Positions 6,402 to 13,672 of a DNA stretch of 13,718 bases are shown here, piece after piece. Origin of the DNA: Firmicutes bacterium CAG:341 (GTDB lineage: Bacteria > Bacillota > Clostridia > Oscillospirales > Acutalibacteraceae); the NCBI GenBank assembly GCA_000434995.1, contig FR895329.1:1-13718 (forward strand). The letters are read 5' to 3'. Numbering within the stretch: position 1 is the stretch's first letter; each line of letters begins with the position of its first letter. The position numbers were made by a program, and so were the translations under genes. The notes beneath the pieces were generated by a model, which was not told where the DNA came from, did no database searches, and saw only the letters and a program-made list of their open reading frames with translations.

Positions 6402-6968
6402 TTATAACGATTTTGATATTTTGTAATCAGGTGTATTATTCATATAATCAAAAGCAATAGAAATACATCCTTGAGGATATTTGATAAAACTATCCCACCT
6501 AGTAACATAAATATATCCTGTGTCAATATTTTCTTTTAATATTGGAAAAAGATTGTTTTGATCATAATAACTATATGTTCCATTTTTATTTGGTAAAATT
6601 ACTGCTAATACTGCATTTCTATGACTTTTACGATCATTTCTAATTGTTTCTCTAACAGAATAACTTATTTCCCATGGGATCCATTGAGAACGTTGCCATT
6701 TTTCAGGTTCTTTCATATTTGGAGAAATTAATACAATTGTAATTGAACTATCATATATCTTATCCTTTAAATGATTCCAAATTGCAGTATCGCTCAAATG
6801 AGAAATATCTTCATCACTTTTTTCACCTTTATATATATCATCACTTTCCAAAACAACATCTTTTATGTAGTTAACATAATCACATGGCCATGTTGGTCTA
6901 GTATCAATTGATAATTCTTTTACATCATAATCTTTGTATTTATATGAAATAAATATTTTTCTGCCCAT
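6402..6968 (-). CDS. ThsB-like (MTH538/DUF1863-type) TIR protein, copy A
   Basis: 188 residues from the ATG at 6968; its GAGGTGA site includes the stop codon of the preceding TIR gene. It has the same layout as copy B: RKIFISYKYKD (3-13), YKGEKSDEDISHL (46-58), IWNHLKDKIYDSSITIVLIS (63-82) and WIPWEIS (96-102), with candidate catalytic Glu100. The two copies are nearly identical around the core. They differ in the stretch at about residues 14-45, in a short segment before WIPWE, and at the C-terminus. Those regions in ThsB-type proteins could set trigger or partner specificity. Multiple ThsB genes per locus are common in Thoeris. No ThsA (SIR2-SLOG) gene is visible here. Confidence 0.87.
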   Translation of the reverse strand: MGRKIFISYKYKDYDVKELSIDTRPTWPCDYVNYIKDVVLESDDIYKGEKSDEDISHLSDTAIWNHLKDKIYDSSITIVLISPNMKEPEKWQRSQWIPWEISYSVRETIRNDRKSHRNAVLAVILPNKNGTYSYYDQNNLFPILKENIDTGYIYVTRWDSFIKYPQGCISIAFDYMNNTPDYKISKSL

Positions 6969-6972
6969 TATT

Positions 6973-7791
6973 TCACCTCGATTGCGGAAATACAATTTCA
7001 TAAAGAGTATCTAATGCTTCTCCTTTATAACCCAATTCTTTTGTTTGTTCATTCCATAACTCATACCATTCTTCCATGTGATTGTCTTCCAAATCTATCA
7101 TTTCATTTAAAGCTTTAGTTACATCATACTTTACTTTCAAATCATAACGAGACTGTTGTGATGAATGCTCCATTATCATTTCACTTCTTTTTGGCTGTTT
7201 TCGTTGCAACATTGTCGTCATTGACAATTCATGATATATCCATGGAGATGTCGTTATTTCTTTATTTTTTCCGTTAATCTTATCAAGCTCGTCTTCTAAA
7301 TTTATTGTATTAGGAGTATTGAAAAAAATTATACATTCTGTGTTATCCATCATTTCTGCTAGTGCTGTTGAAAGCATCATATGAACATGACTAGTTGTAT
7401 AATTTCTCAAATGATAATCATATGTCTTTTTCTTTGAATCGTAACAATACTTTTTATCAATTTTGTTTAACAAATCATCACAATATCCCCAAGAACACGA
7501 ATCAATAAATGCTTCCAATCCAAAACAATCATGCAACCATCCAGCAAATGCTTTAACTTTATTAATATCACAATGTGAATGTGATATAAATATATCTTTC
7601 TTTGTAATGGAAAACCAATGCTCTTTTAAATCAGTTCCATTTATTATTCCGTCTTCTGTAATATACTGAGACAGACATTTTTGAACTTCTTTTTCATGAA
7701 CAGAAAAAATCTTGTTACCGTTTGATAAATGTCTATTTATTTCATGATTATAGAAATATCCAGATGGGGAATAATTGAATTTAGTGTACAT
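6973..7791 (-). CDS. Classical TIR-domain protein
   Basis: 272 residues, starting at an ATG behind GAAAGGAAAA. An N-terminal segment (1-64) leads into a TIR domain at ~65-200. The domain has strand KDIFISHSHCD (65-75), then GWLHDCFGLEAFIDS (84-98), WGYCDDLL, a TSHVHMMLSTAL helix (133-144), CIIFFNTPNT (153-162) and SPWIYHELS (182-190). Glu188 sits where TIR NADases have their catalytic Glu. The C-terminal ~70 residues are helical and end in FPQSR. It belongs to a different TIR subfamily from the two downstream ThsB-like proteins. It may be an NAD-consuming effector or a second signal maker. It opens the intact part of the operon, and a TATAAT-like box lies upstream (plus 7824-7829). Confidence 0.87.
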   Translation of the reverse strand: MYTKFNYSPSGYFYNHEINRHLSNGNKIFSVHEKEVQKCLSQYITEDGIINGTDLKEHWFSITKKDIFISHSHCDINKVKAFAGWLHDCFGLEAFIDSCSWGYCDDLLNKIDKKYCYDSKKKTYDYHLRNYTTSHVHMMLSTALAEMMDNTECIIFFNTPNTINLEDELDKINGKNKEITTSPWIYHELSMTTMLQRKQPKRSEMIMEHSSQQSRYDLKVKYDVTKALNEMIDLEDNHMEEWYELWNEQTKELGYKGEALDTLYEIVFPQSR

Positions 7792-7823
7792 AATTTTCCT
7801 TTCATGTTTTAGAAACGTAAAAT

Positions 7824-7829
7824 ATTATA
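7824..7829 (-). promoter_or_regulatory. Candidate -10 box ahead of the TIR operon
   Basis: TATAAT on the minus strand, ~33 bases before the TIR ATG, in the 123-base gap after the frameshifted membrane gene. No convincing -35 box stands 17 bp upstream, so this is only a candidate. Confidence 0.35.
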
Positions 7830-7914
7830 ATATCATAGTTAATTTTTTGGATTTATAATTTCTATATTTACAAGGCACAGAAGTTTTTCTTAGCACAATT
7901 ATTTTCTTTTGAGC

Positions 7915-8378
7915 TTATATAATTTTAACACATTTTAAAATAAAAACAGCAACCAACACTACTATCATAATTGGATAAAACAAATAAATTGATGGAGATT
8001 TAATACAATCCCAGTTGGTCGCCTTAGCTTTTTTAATCTCATCTTTTTCAAAATTTATATTTAAAGAATAATTGATAGGTTGGATACCATCTTTAACTTT
8101 TATATATAAATATCTAAACTTTTTTCAAGTTTAAGATAGTATATATCCAACATTGCGAATGCAAATACAGGCAAAAATGATAATCCTAAAACAATAAGGT
8201 TGATATATTTAAAAGATATCATAGCTATCCCACCAACAATAGCAGCTGCGAAGCCTTTGAATATTGCAGAAATTGTTGACATTCTGCATATAGGTTCTTG
8301 GATTAACTGTAAATATCCAAGTTTATCACCACTATTTATATTATTGTTTTGAGTATTTGTTTTTTCATTTTCTTTCAT
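7915..8378 (-). pseudogene. Three-helix small membrane protein, frameshifted at an A6 run
   Basis: The gene starts at 8378 behind AAGGAAG. The first frame gives 92 residues (stop at 8100) with LGYLQLIQEPICRMS (20-34) and two membrane helices (~38-57 and 58-80), ending IYYLKLEK then out-of-frame residues. A -1 shift at the six-A run (plus 8120-8125) restores KFRYLYIKVKDG and runs on to a stop at 7915, adding a third membrane helix (YLFYPIMIVVLVAVFIL). The joined product is 154 residues. Its LQLIQ...RM...KGF...YYL.LE.KFRYLY pattern fits a small membrane-protein family that I recall seeing beside TIR genes. It is either a broken gene, a phase-variable one, an assembly error, or programmed -1 frameshifting. 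Confidence 0.75.
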
Positions 8379-8393
8379 TGCAAATTCTTCCTT

Positions 8394-9589
8394 CTACTCG
8401 AGTTTTATATTATACTCTGTTGCTGTTTGTAATAAGTTGTTCAGAATATCTTTATATTTATCATTGTTTAGTTTTAAAAGCAGCTTGTAATTCTCATTAT
8501 CATTTACAGTAGGGTACTGCATAATTTGATGACGAAGAATATAAAAGTGTTCTTCGTTTAGTTTTACAAACAAAATGTCATATATGGCGGCAAATAAATA
8601 ACATCATTTTTTACGATTAAATTCTTTGGATGAATTACATGAAATTTTCCGATTCGCTGATGGTTCAACCATACGCTTAAACGGGACAAAACATTTTGAG
8701 AACGGTAATTGCTTTTTGCTACAAAGATTGCGATATTGTTATAACCGATTTCATCAGCGTTATATTGCAAAACAACCTTAACCGTTTCAGTGGAATAACC
8801 ATTTCACAGAATTTTGACCCAAAGCAATAGGAAATAAAGCCAACCTTTGCAGCTATATTTTCGTCATATGAATATATCGTTCCGAACATTTTCATAGACA
8901 CAAACAAGAGAAATACATAGGGATACACAAGTAGATGCTTCATAATATGTTGCACTACTCGAATGGGCTATTTTATTTGCGTAGTCCCATGTTGCCTCAG
9001 TCAATTTTTTGATCATGCTGCGATAATCTGCGTTATCAGATTCATTTAAATAGAATTGGATAGTCAGTTCGGCTTTTTTCTTAAAATTGGAAGCTTGTGG
9101 TTGCTCTTGATTACCTGCCATATGCGAATCATAAATATAATTTCCAAGTTCAATTAGTATTTCTCTGCTTTGAACACCAATTGATTGAAAATCTTCTATT
9201 TCTGTTGCCAAATCAATTTGGGCGGTAATGCTTCTTAGTTTACGTAAAAGGTGAGGAGCAATCTCAGTACCTAATGAAGCCGTTTCAATATAGTCATCAG
9301 GATTGTATTGCTCCTGCGATGCCTGCATTCGTTCCATTAATCACATATGAAATGAGTAGACTTCGTCTGTTCCAAAATAGTATGCACCTTGCGGATACAA
9401 ATTCATGGGAACAGTGTCTCCCTCTACAACCCACCACGCTCCGTCAGTATCAGTTTTTACATTCCAAACTGTCACGTCTAAATCGAAGTCGTCAAATTGC
9501 TGTTCGGGTTTGGCACTCAAAACCTTGCATTTATGCTGACTTTGCGATTCAACATATTTTGATACATCTTCATATGTCCGTTTTCCCAT
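8394..9589 (-). pseudogene. Heavily decayed gene (or two), multiple stops and frameshifts
   Basis: Reading starts at the ATG at 9589 (MGKRTYEDVSKYVES, no ribosome site). The first piece runs through GAWWVVEG and YSFHM to a TGA at 9341. The same frame continues (LMERMQA...LTEATWDYANKIAHSS...YENVR) to TGA 8864, with another TGA at 8804 and TAA at 8564. Between ~8890 and 8807 a different frame looks coding (TIYSYDENIAAKVGFISYC). It then returns to NGYSTETVKVVLQYN and RIGKFHVIHPKNLI, and shifts again near 8572 to FVKLNEEHFYILRHQI, ending at TAG 8394. At least two frameshifts and one or more nonsense changes are needed to repair it. I do not recognise the family. It sits 15 nt upstream of the membrane-protein start, so the two once formed one operon. 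Confidence 0.75.
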
Positions 9590-9629
9590 ACGAATATCTA
9601 TATAATTTATTTTAAATTAACATAATTCT

Positions 9630-9651
9630 AACCAAATATATATGTTTGGTT
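9630..9651. terminator. Hairpin between LRR operon and decayed gene
   Basis: AACCAAA (9630-9636) pairs with TTTGGTT (9645-9651) just past the LRR stop on the minus strand. The T-run lies on the plus-strand side (GCTTTTT), so as a minus-strand terminator it is weak. Confidence 0.4.
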
Positions 9652-9656
9652 GCTTT

Positions 9657-10256
9657 TTAATCTTTAGAATTTATAGGCTCAAAAGGAATTGGCTCTGTGC
9701 AGGTGTGCTTTTCGGGGTGGAGCGTATACTCCTCGGCATAAGAACCGGACTCGCCGTATATCGTGAAATGTGAGCCGGAATTTATGGCAGCACCAATTTT
9801 TTTAACACTGCTCGGAATAACAACTTTTGTAAGATTTGGGCAGCCGAAAAATGCAAAATCACCTATTGCTACAACAGAATCAGGTACTGTAATTGACTCC
9901 ACTTTATTGATATTTGAAAAACAGTTGCCGCCAATTTCTTTTACAGGATAATTTTCAATACTGCTTGGAATAATTACATTTTTCTCATCACCGTCATAGG
10001 AGTTAATTGTTACATAAACGTTTTTATTATCATCTGTTAAAATGTAATATATAAAACCGTCGTCTGTCTTTTTTCTCTCGATTTCGGGTTCATCCTCAGT
10101 GACCTCGTCTGTGGCTGATGAATCAACATTATTACCGCTTTTTGCGACTGCGGGTTTGACCAAAAAGGCATTCAAAAAAACACAGCTAACAATCAATATA
10201 GCAAAAACGGCTGAAAAAATGAGTGTCGATTTCTTTTTTAATAATTTACTATTCAA
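9657..10256 (-). CDS. Membrane-anchored BspA-like leucine-rich-repeat protein
   Basis: 199 residues starting at a TTG with a strong GGAGGGGAG site, overlapping the ABC ATPase stop by 8 bp. An N-terminal basic patch and membrane helix (~11-33) would anchor or export it. An acidic, Thr/Ser-rich linker follows (~41-66). Two or three LRR_5-type repeats occupy ~95-165: NVIIPSSIENYPVKEIGGNCF, then SITVPDSVVAIGDFAFFGC, then KVVIPSSVKKIG. The tail has a single Cys and many prolines. LRR_5 repeats usually mediate binding at the cell surface. As the last gene of the transporter operon it may bind the exported peptide or a cell-wall ligand, which is an inference from position. Confidence 0.82.
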   Translation of the reverse strand: MNSKLLKKKSTLIFSAVFAILIVSCVFLNAFLVKPAVAKSGNNVDSSATDEVTEDEPEIERKKTDDGFIYYILTDDNKNVYVTINSYDGDEKNVIIPSSIENYPVKEIGGNCFSNINKVESITVPDSVVAIGDFAFFGCPNLTKVVIPSSVKKIGAAINSGSHFTIYGESGSYAEEYTLHPEKHTCTEPIPFEPINSKD

Positions 10257-10869
10257 TTAATCTCCCCTCCGATACTGTTAAAATTGTGTCGCAGAGTTCA
10301 TCCAAGTCCTCTTTGTGATGCGTGGCAACAATAACTGTAGCACCACGCTGCTTTTCCTCTTTAATGATACTGTAAATAAGCTGAACGCCGTCATTATCAA
10401 GCGCATTTGTCGGCTCGTCGAGCAAAATTATATTCTGTTTTTCAAAAATTGCCTGCGCAACATTCAACCTTTGTTTCATACCGAGAGAAAACTTTTTTAC
10501 TTTCAAATCCGAATTAAGACCGACACGCTCTAAGCTGTTTCTTATATCTTCGTCACTCGCAATTTTCTTAATGTCTGCAAGCAAACGTAAATTGTCAAAA
10601 GCATTGTATTTAGGCAGAAGCTCCATACTTTCTATGACAATACCCGCATTCGGCGGAAATGAAATGTCACGGTGAAGTTTCTCGCCGTCAATTATAATCT
10701 CACCATCGTCAGGAACAATAAGGCCGGCAATAGCTCTCAAAAGCATCGTCTTTCCTGAGCCGTTATGACCGCAAAGGCCATATACCATACCGTTTTCAAA
10801 TGTATAATTAATATTATCAAGCACAAGATGTTTTCCCAACGTTTTGCTTACATTTTTTAAAGTAATCAT
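10249..10869 (-). CDS. ABC transporter ATP-binding protein, LanF/BcrA type
   Basis: A 206-residue complete ATPase subunit with an ideal AGGAGG site. Walker A is GHNGSGKT (34-41), the signature is FSLGMKQRL (127-135), Walker B is IILLDEPT (147-154), a D-loop follows (NALD), and the H-loop His is at 184. The Q-loop position reads GIVIESMELLPKYNAFDNL: a Glu replaces Gln. This E-loop is a hallmark of lantibiotic-immunity (LanFEG) and bacitracin-type transporters. It pairs with the membrane proteins encoded upstream. The length is short for the family, without an extra C-terminal domain. Substrate is unknown; a peptide antibiotic or the DUF2712 product is plausible. Confidence 0.92.
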   Translation of the reverse strand: MITLKNVSKTLGKHLVLDNINYTFENGMVYGLCGHNGSGKTMLLRAIAGLIVPDDGEIIIDGEKLHRDISFPPNAGIVIESMELLPKYNAFDNLRLLADIKKIASDEDIRNSLERVGLNSDLKVKKFSLGMKQRLNVAQAIFEKQNIILLDEPTNALDNDGVQLIYSIIKEEKQRGATVIVATHHKEDLDELCDTILTVSEGRLIE

Positions 10870-10880
10870 TGTTTTTCCTC

Positions 10881-11579
10881 CTAAAATATATCTGTTTTTT
10901 TGAATTTATATATATTACCGACGATAAGGCATAAACATATTAATAATAAAACTGCAAATGATTTTATGTAATATGTTTCGCTTGTTAATGCACCGTTCAC
11001 TGCGCCAAACATCAGACAAGGAAAGAATAATACTCGTACAATAATACTGTCTGCAAGAAAATATCCTACGCTATATGAAACTAAAGCATAAGCACAGCAT
11101 ATAATTGCCGCCTGCTCCGGTTTTAAAAAGTATTCAAGCATCATCTGGAGCATTTGCATAGTGAAAATACATATTATGTATATCGAAACACAGCGTATCA
11201 TATTGCCTGCTTGAACAGATTTCAAGCTTGCGCTGAATATAAATGACGTGATAATTTGAAATGCGGTAATAACCAATACCGACAGAAAAATTTTGACGAT
11301 TTGCTTAATGATTAATTTCGTTTTTGAATATTGCCTTATAATGTAAAGCTTTCCGTAGCCGTGAGTTAAATTATACAGAGTTTCGCTGAAATAAAAGTGC
11401 ATAAAAAACACCGGAACGAGAAAAACAGCCATTGTAATTATGTCCATAGCGTCTTTGCTTTCCCTATTGATACCGACAGCAAAGGAATATAAATGCAAGC
11501 TCTCGTCATTTAAAAAATAAAGTGCTTGGAATATGATTATAATCATTAAAAATAAACCGACTGCTTTATTTCTTTTCAT
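10881..11579 (-). CDS. ABC-2-like permease subunit, third of operon
   Basis: 232 residues with six or seven hydrophobic helices: near 7-24, 45-65, 90-112, 128-150, 152-172, 178-195 and 205-224. No signal peptide or soluble domain is visible. Size and layout resemble LanE/LanG-type permease subunits. The ATG overlaps the preceding permease by 14 bp, with AAAGGA upstream inside that gene. Its stop codon immediately precedes the AGGAGG of the ATPase gene. The tight packing supports a single complex. Confidence 0.75.
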   Translation of the reverse strand: MKRNKAVGLFLMIIIIFQALYFLNDESLHLYSFAVGINRESKDAMDIITMAVFLVPVFFMHFYFSETLYNLTHGYGKLYIIRQYSKTKLIIKQIVKIFLSVLVITAFQIITSFIFSASLKSVQAGNMIRCVSIYIICIFTMQMLQMMLEYFLKPEQAAIICCAYALVSYSVGYFLADSIIVRVLFFPCLMFGAVNGALTSETYYIKSFAVLLLICLCLIVGNIYKFKKTDIF

Positions 11580-12306
11580 TGTTCAAGATGTCCTTTTTTT
11601 GAAATTTAAAATACGAAAAAATTATAATTATTATCGCAAAACTTATCTCTCTGATTATGGCAAAAATAACAGCTGACATATTATTTTCAAAAATCAGATT
11701 TTCGATAATATTTGCGTCGTTAACCGGCAGCCAACCAAAAAAATTAGACAAATAAAATTCTAAAACGTAAACGGCAAATAAAATATACGGCGCAATTTTT
11801 TTATTGGTAAACAATCTTATCAAAAGAAATACCCCGCCGACTCTGACAAAATATAAAAAAATTGTAATAAAATTTAATGAGCAATATTTTATTATGTGAA
11901 GTTCGTTTATCAATTCGCCGCCAAAAAGCCGGTAAGAACATATTATGCTGACTGCCTCGTGAAAAAAGGCACAAATAAATGAAAAAGCAATTATATTTAA
12001 AACACATTGCGTTATATATTGCATTCGGTTTTTAATTCTGCAAATATAAAATACTTTTTCATCGTAAAGCAGATAATTAATTGCAAAGGCAAACGGCAAA
12101 GGGAATACAAAACAGCAAGCCCTTGTTCCATAAAAATTATCTGTAAAAAATTCGGTCAGCTTATCTTTGTTTGAATAGTTGAATAATATATCTCCCTTAA
12201 AGTTTACATAACTCCAATTGAAAAAAAACCACAAAAAAATCATAATAAACAAAGCCAATGCCGATACCACAGCATACTTTGAAGCGGTATGCTTAAATTT
12301 TTGCAT
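11566..12306 (-). CDS. ABC-2-like permease subunit, second of operon
   Basis: 246 residues with about six membrane helices (near 12-31, 64-82, 95-117, 134-162, 171-192 and 208-232), basic loops and no soluble domain. The ATG lies inside the end of the preceding permease (14-bp overlap) with an AGAGGTG site. No sequence motif fixes the substrate; the role is inferred from topology and its place between two other permeases and a LanF-type ATPase. Confidence 0.72.
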   Translation of the reverse strand: MQKFKHTASKYAVVSALALFIMIFLWFFFNWSYVNFKGDILFNYSNKDKLTEFFTDNFYGTRACCFVFPLPFAFAINYLLYDEKVFYICRIKNRMQYITQCVLNIIAFSFICAFFHEAVSIICSYRLFGGELINELHIIKYCSLNFITIFLYFVRVGGVFLLIRLFTNKKIAPYILFAVYVLEFYLSNFFGWLPVNDANIIENLIFENNMSAVIFAIIREISFAIIIIIFSYFKFQKKDILNNEKK

Positions 12307-13069
12307 AATGCACCTCTTTTATCGCCGCACCGATTGTCAATACTACAAAAATTCCGAGAGTTATGACAAATACGGGTATTTTCGTATCTAAGCCATATTC
12401 GCAAAACGGTTGTAATGCGAGCATAATGGATTTGTCGGTGTGCGCCGGCAAAAACCATAAAAGAAAGAGTAAAGGATAAACGATTTTTCTGATTTTAATT
12501 GCCATTGCAAGTGCCGCTCCGGCAGCGCCAATTGCTCCGGACAATAAGGACGTGGTAAATATGTAAATTATATTTGTTATGGTTGGATGTGTTGCCTCAA
12601 TATAAAAAAGGCTCGTCTTATCCTCATCAACTAAATTTTCGCTGAATATGCTGTAGGTCGCCGTATTGAAAATTATTTCTGACATAAGCATATTTAAAAG
12701 CAATGTAAAAAGTATCAGGAAAAAGGAAATGCAAAATGATTTTGTAATATTTGTTATTACATAATCCTTTTTGCCCCATTTTGAAATAAGGATATTACGG
12801 TATTTTGTTGTGCAATCCTCAAAACAATCATCACAACTGATAATGAGCAGATATAACGGAAGAAAGTTGAAAAAGAGCGAATGAAATATAAATGAGGTCG
12901 ATGTTAAAGAAAGAAATGTTGATGACCACGGCGCCATAGGCGTCGCTCCGTGGTGAATACTAACCAGTGTAGATATTAAATCCATTATCGGCAATAAAAA
13001 CAGCAGAAATATAAATCCAAGCTTGATTTTATCATTGATAATTCTTTTTAAATAATATGTGACTTTCAA
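12293..13069 (-). CDS. ABC-2-like permease subunit, first of operon
   Basis: 258 residues if translation begins at TTG 13069, which has GGAGG nine bases upstream. Upstream ATGs in frame (13090 and 13147) lack a well-placed site, and the earlier one lies before a hairpin. Six membrane helices are visible, including a long FLLFLLPIMDLIS and a GAIGAAGAALAMAI segment. A short CDDCFEDC Cys cluster sits in a loop after the second helix (~82-89), which could be a metal or disulfide site. Together with the next two genes it gives three permease-like proteins for one ATPase, one more than LanFEG has. The third may be an accessory subunit. Confidence 0.72.
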   Translation of the reverse strand: MKVTYYLKRIINDKIKLGFIFLLFLLPIMDLISTLVSIHHGATPMAPWSSTFLSLTSTSFIFHSLFFNFLPLYLLIISCDDCFEDCTTKYRNILISKWGKKDYVITNITKSFCISFFLILFTLLLNMLMSEIIFNTATYSIFSENLVDEDKTSLFYIEATHPTITNIIYIFTTSLLSGAIGAAGAALAMAIKIRKIVYPLLFLLWFLPAHTDKSIMLALQPFCEYGLDTKIPVFVITLGIFVVLTIGAAIKEVHYAKI

Positions 13070-13103
13070 ATCATTACGTCCTCCCTTCATAAAAATTAAT
13101 GTG

Positions 13104-13135
13104 CCCCTGCACACAACAAAAGTCATATGCAGGGG
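13104..13135 (-). promoter_or_regulatory. Hairpin between the secreted-protein gene and the permeases
   Basis: CCCCTGCA (13104-13111) and TGCAGGGG (13128-13135) form a perfect 8-bp GC-rich stem, 24 bases past the DUF2712-like stop and ~35 bases before the permease TTG. On the minus strand only a loose T-rich stretch follows (CACATTAATTTTT). It could be a leaky terminator or mRNA-stability hairpin that makes the secreted protein far more abundant than the transporter. Confidence 0.55.
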
Positions 13136-13159
13136 ATATTTTTGCAAGGTAAACTAAAA

Positions 13160-13597
13160 TCACTTAATAGTTCCGCCGGTTTCTTCGTCCCAATAACCTG
13201 ATACCGTATAGCTTTTATTCACATCATTATTGTTTTTGCAGCCTAATGACACTCCTTGCTTTGACGCCTCTGCATACGCTTTGTAACAATGGTCTCCCGT
13301 TTCGGATTTAACAAGATGTTGGTCCGAATATTGTATCCTACGTATACCGTTGCTTGCCAAGAAGTAATAAGCTTGTGTGTGCTTACCCTCGGTGCTGGCA
13401 GTCATATTCACTTTCCACGGATTGTTTGTTCTTGTGGTTTCCCTATACCTATCTCCGGTATAGTTCTTTTTCATGTCTGCTTTCATAGTAAATGAAAATG
13501 CAACATTGTCGTCTCCTGCAAGGGCAGTCATTGAAAAGCCTGCTGTAAAGCAACTAAGAATTATCAAAAAAGTCAAAAAGATTTTTGCATGTTTCAT
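13160..13597 (-). CDS. Secreted DUF2712-like protein
   Basis: 145 residues from the ATG at 13597 with an AAAGGA site. A classical signal peptide (basic start, hydrophobic 6-22) ends at TALA-GDD, so cleavage is likely after residue 27. The mature part has a beta-rich, small-domain look: AFSFTMKAD, DRYRETTRTNNPWKV, KAYAEASKQGVSL, SGYWDEETGG. It contains two cysteines (in GDHCY and LGCKN), probably a disulfide. The NPWKV and SGYWDEE motifs match my memory of DUF2712, a family often encoded next to LanFEG-like ABC genes in Firmicutes. Its function is not established. It is the first gene of the operon. Confidence 0.75.
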   Translation of the reverse strand: MKHAKIFLTFLIILSCFTAGFSMTALAGDDNVAFSFTMKADMKKNYTGDRYRETTRTNNPWKVNMTASTEGKHTQAYYFLASNGIRRIQYSDQHLVKSETGDHCYKAYAEASKQGVSLGCKNNNDVNKSYTVSGYWDEETGGTIK

Positions 13598-13636
13598 AAT
13601 GTTTGTCCTTTCTTTTGAGCAAGCGCTCTGCAATCA

Positions 13637-13672
13637 ATTAAATATTTTTGTTAGGAAAGTAATTTACTTTCC
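13637..13672 (-). promoter_or_regulatory. Candidate promoter and 19-bp operator palindrome
   Basis: GGAAAGTAA-T-TTACTTTCC (13654-13672) is a perfect palindrome, and a third AAAAGTAA half-site lies at 13681-13688. On the minus strand a TTTAAT box (plus 13637-13642) stands where a -10 would be, with the palindrome over the -35 region, which itself does not match TTGACA. This fits a promoter needing an activator or blocked by a repressor. Confidence 0.55.

Noticed and set aside
8564..9589. TGA recoded as a sense codon, given three in-frame TGA in one long frame
   Set aside because: TGA ends intact genes elsewhere in the window (classical TIR gene at 6973, DUF2712-like gene at 13160), and the same region also needs frame changes and holds a TAA. 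Gene decay explains it better.
11801..12458. Extra minus-strand frames over the permease genes
   Set aside because: They lie in alternative frames inside well-supported permease genes with overlapping, coupled starts, and show no motifs.
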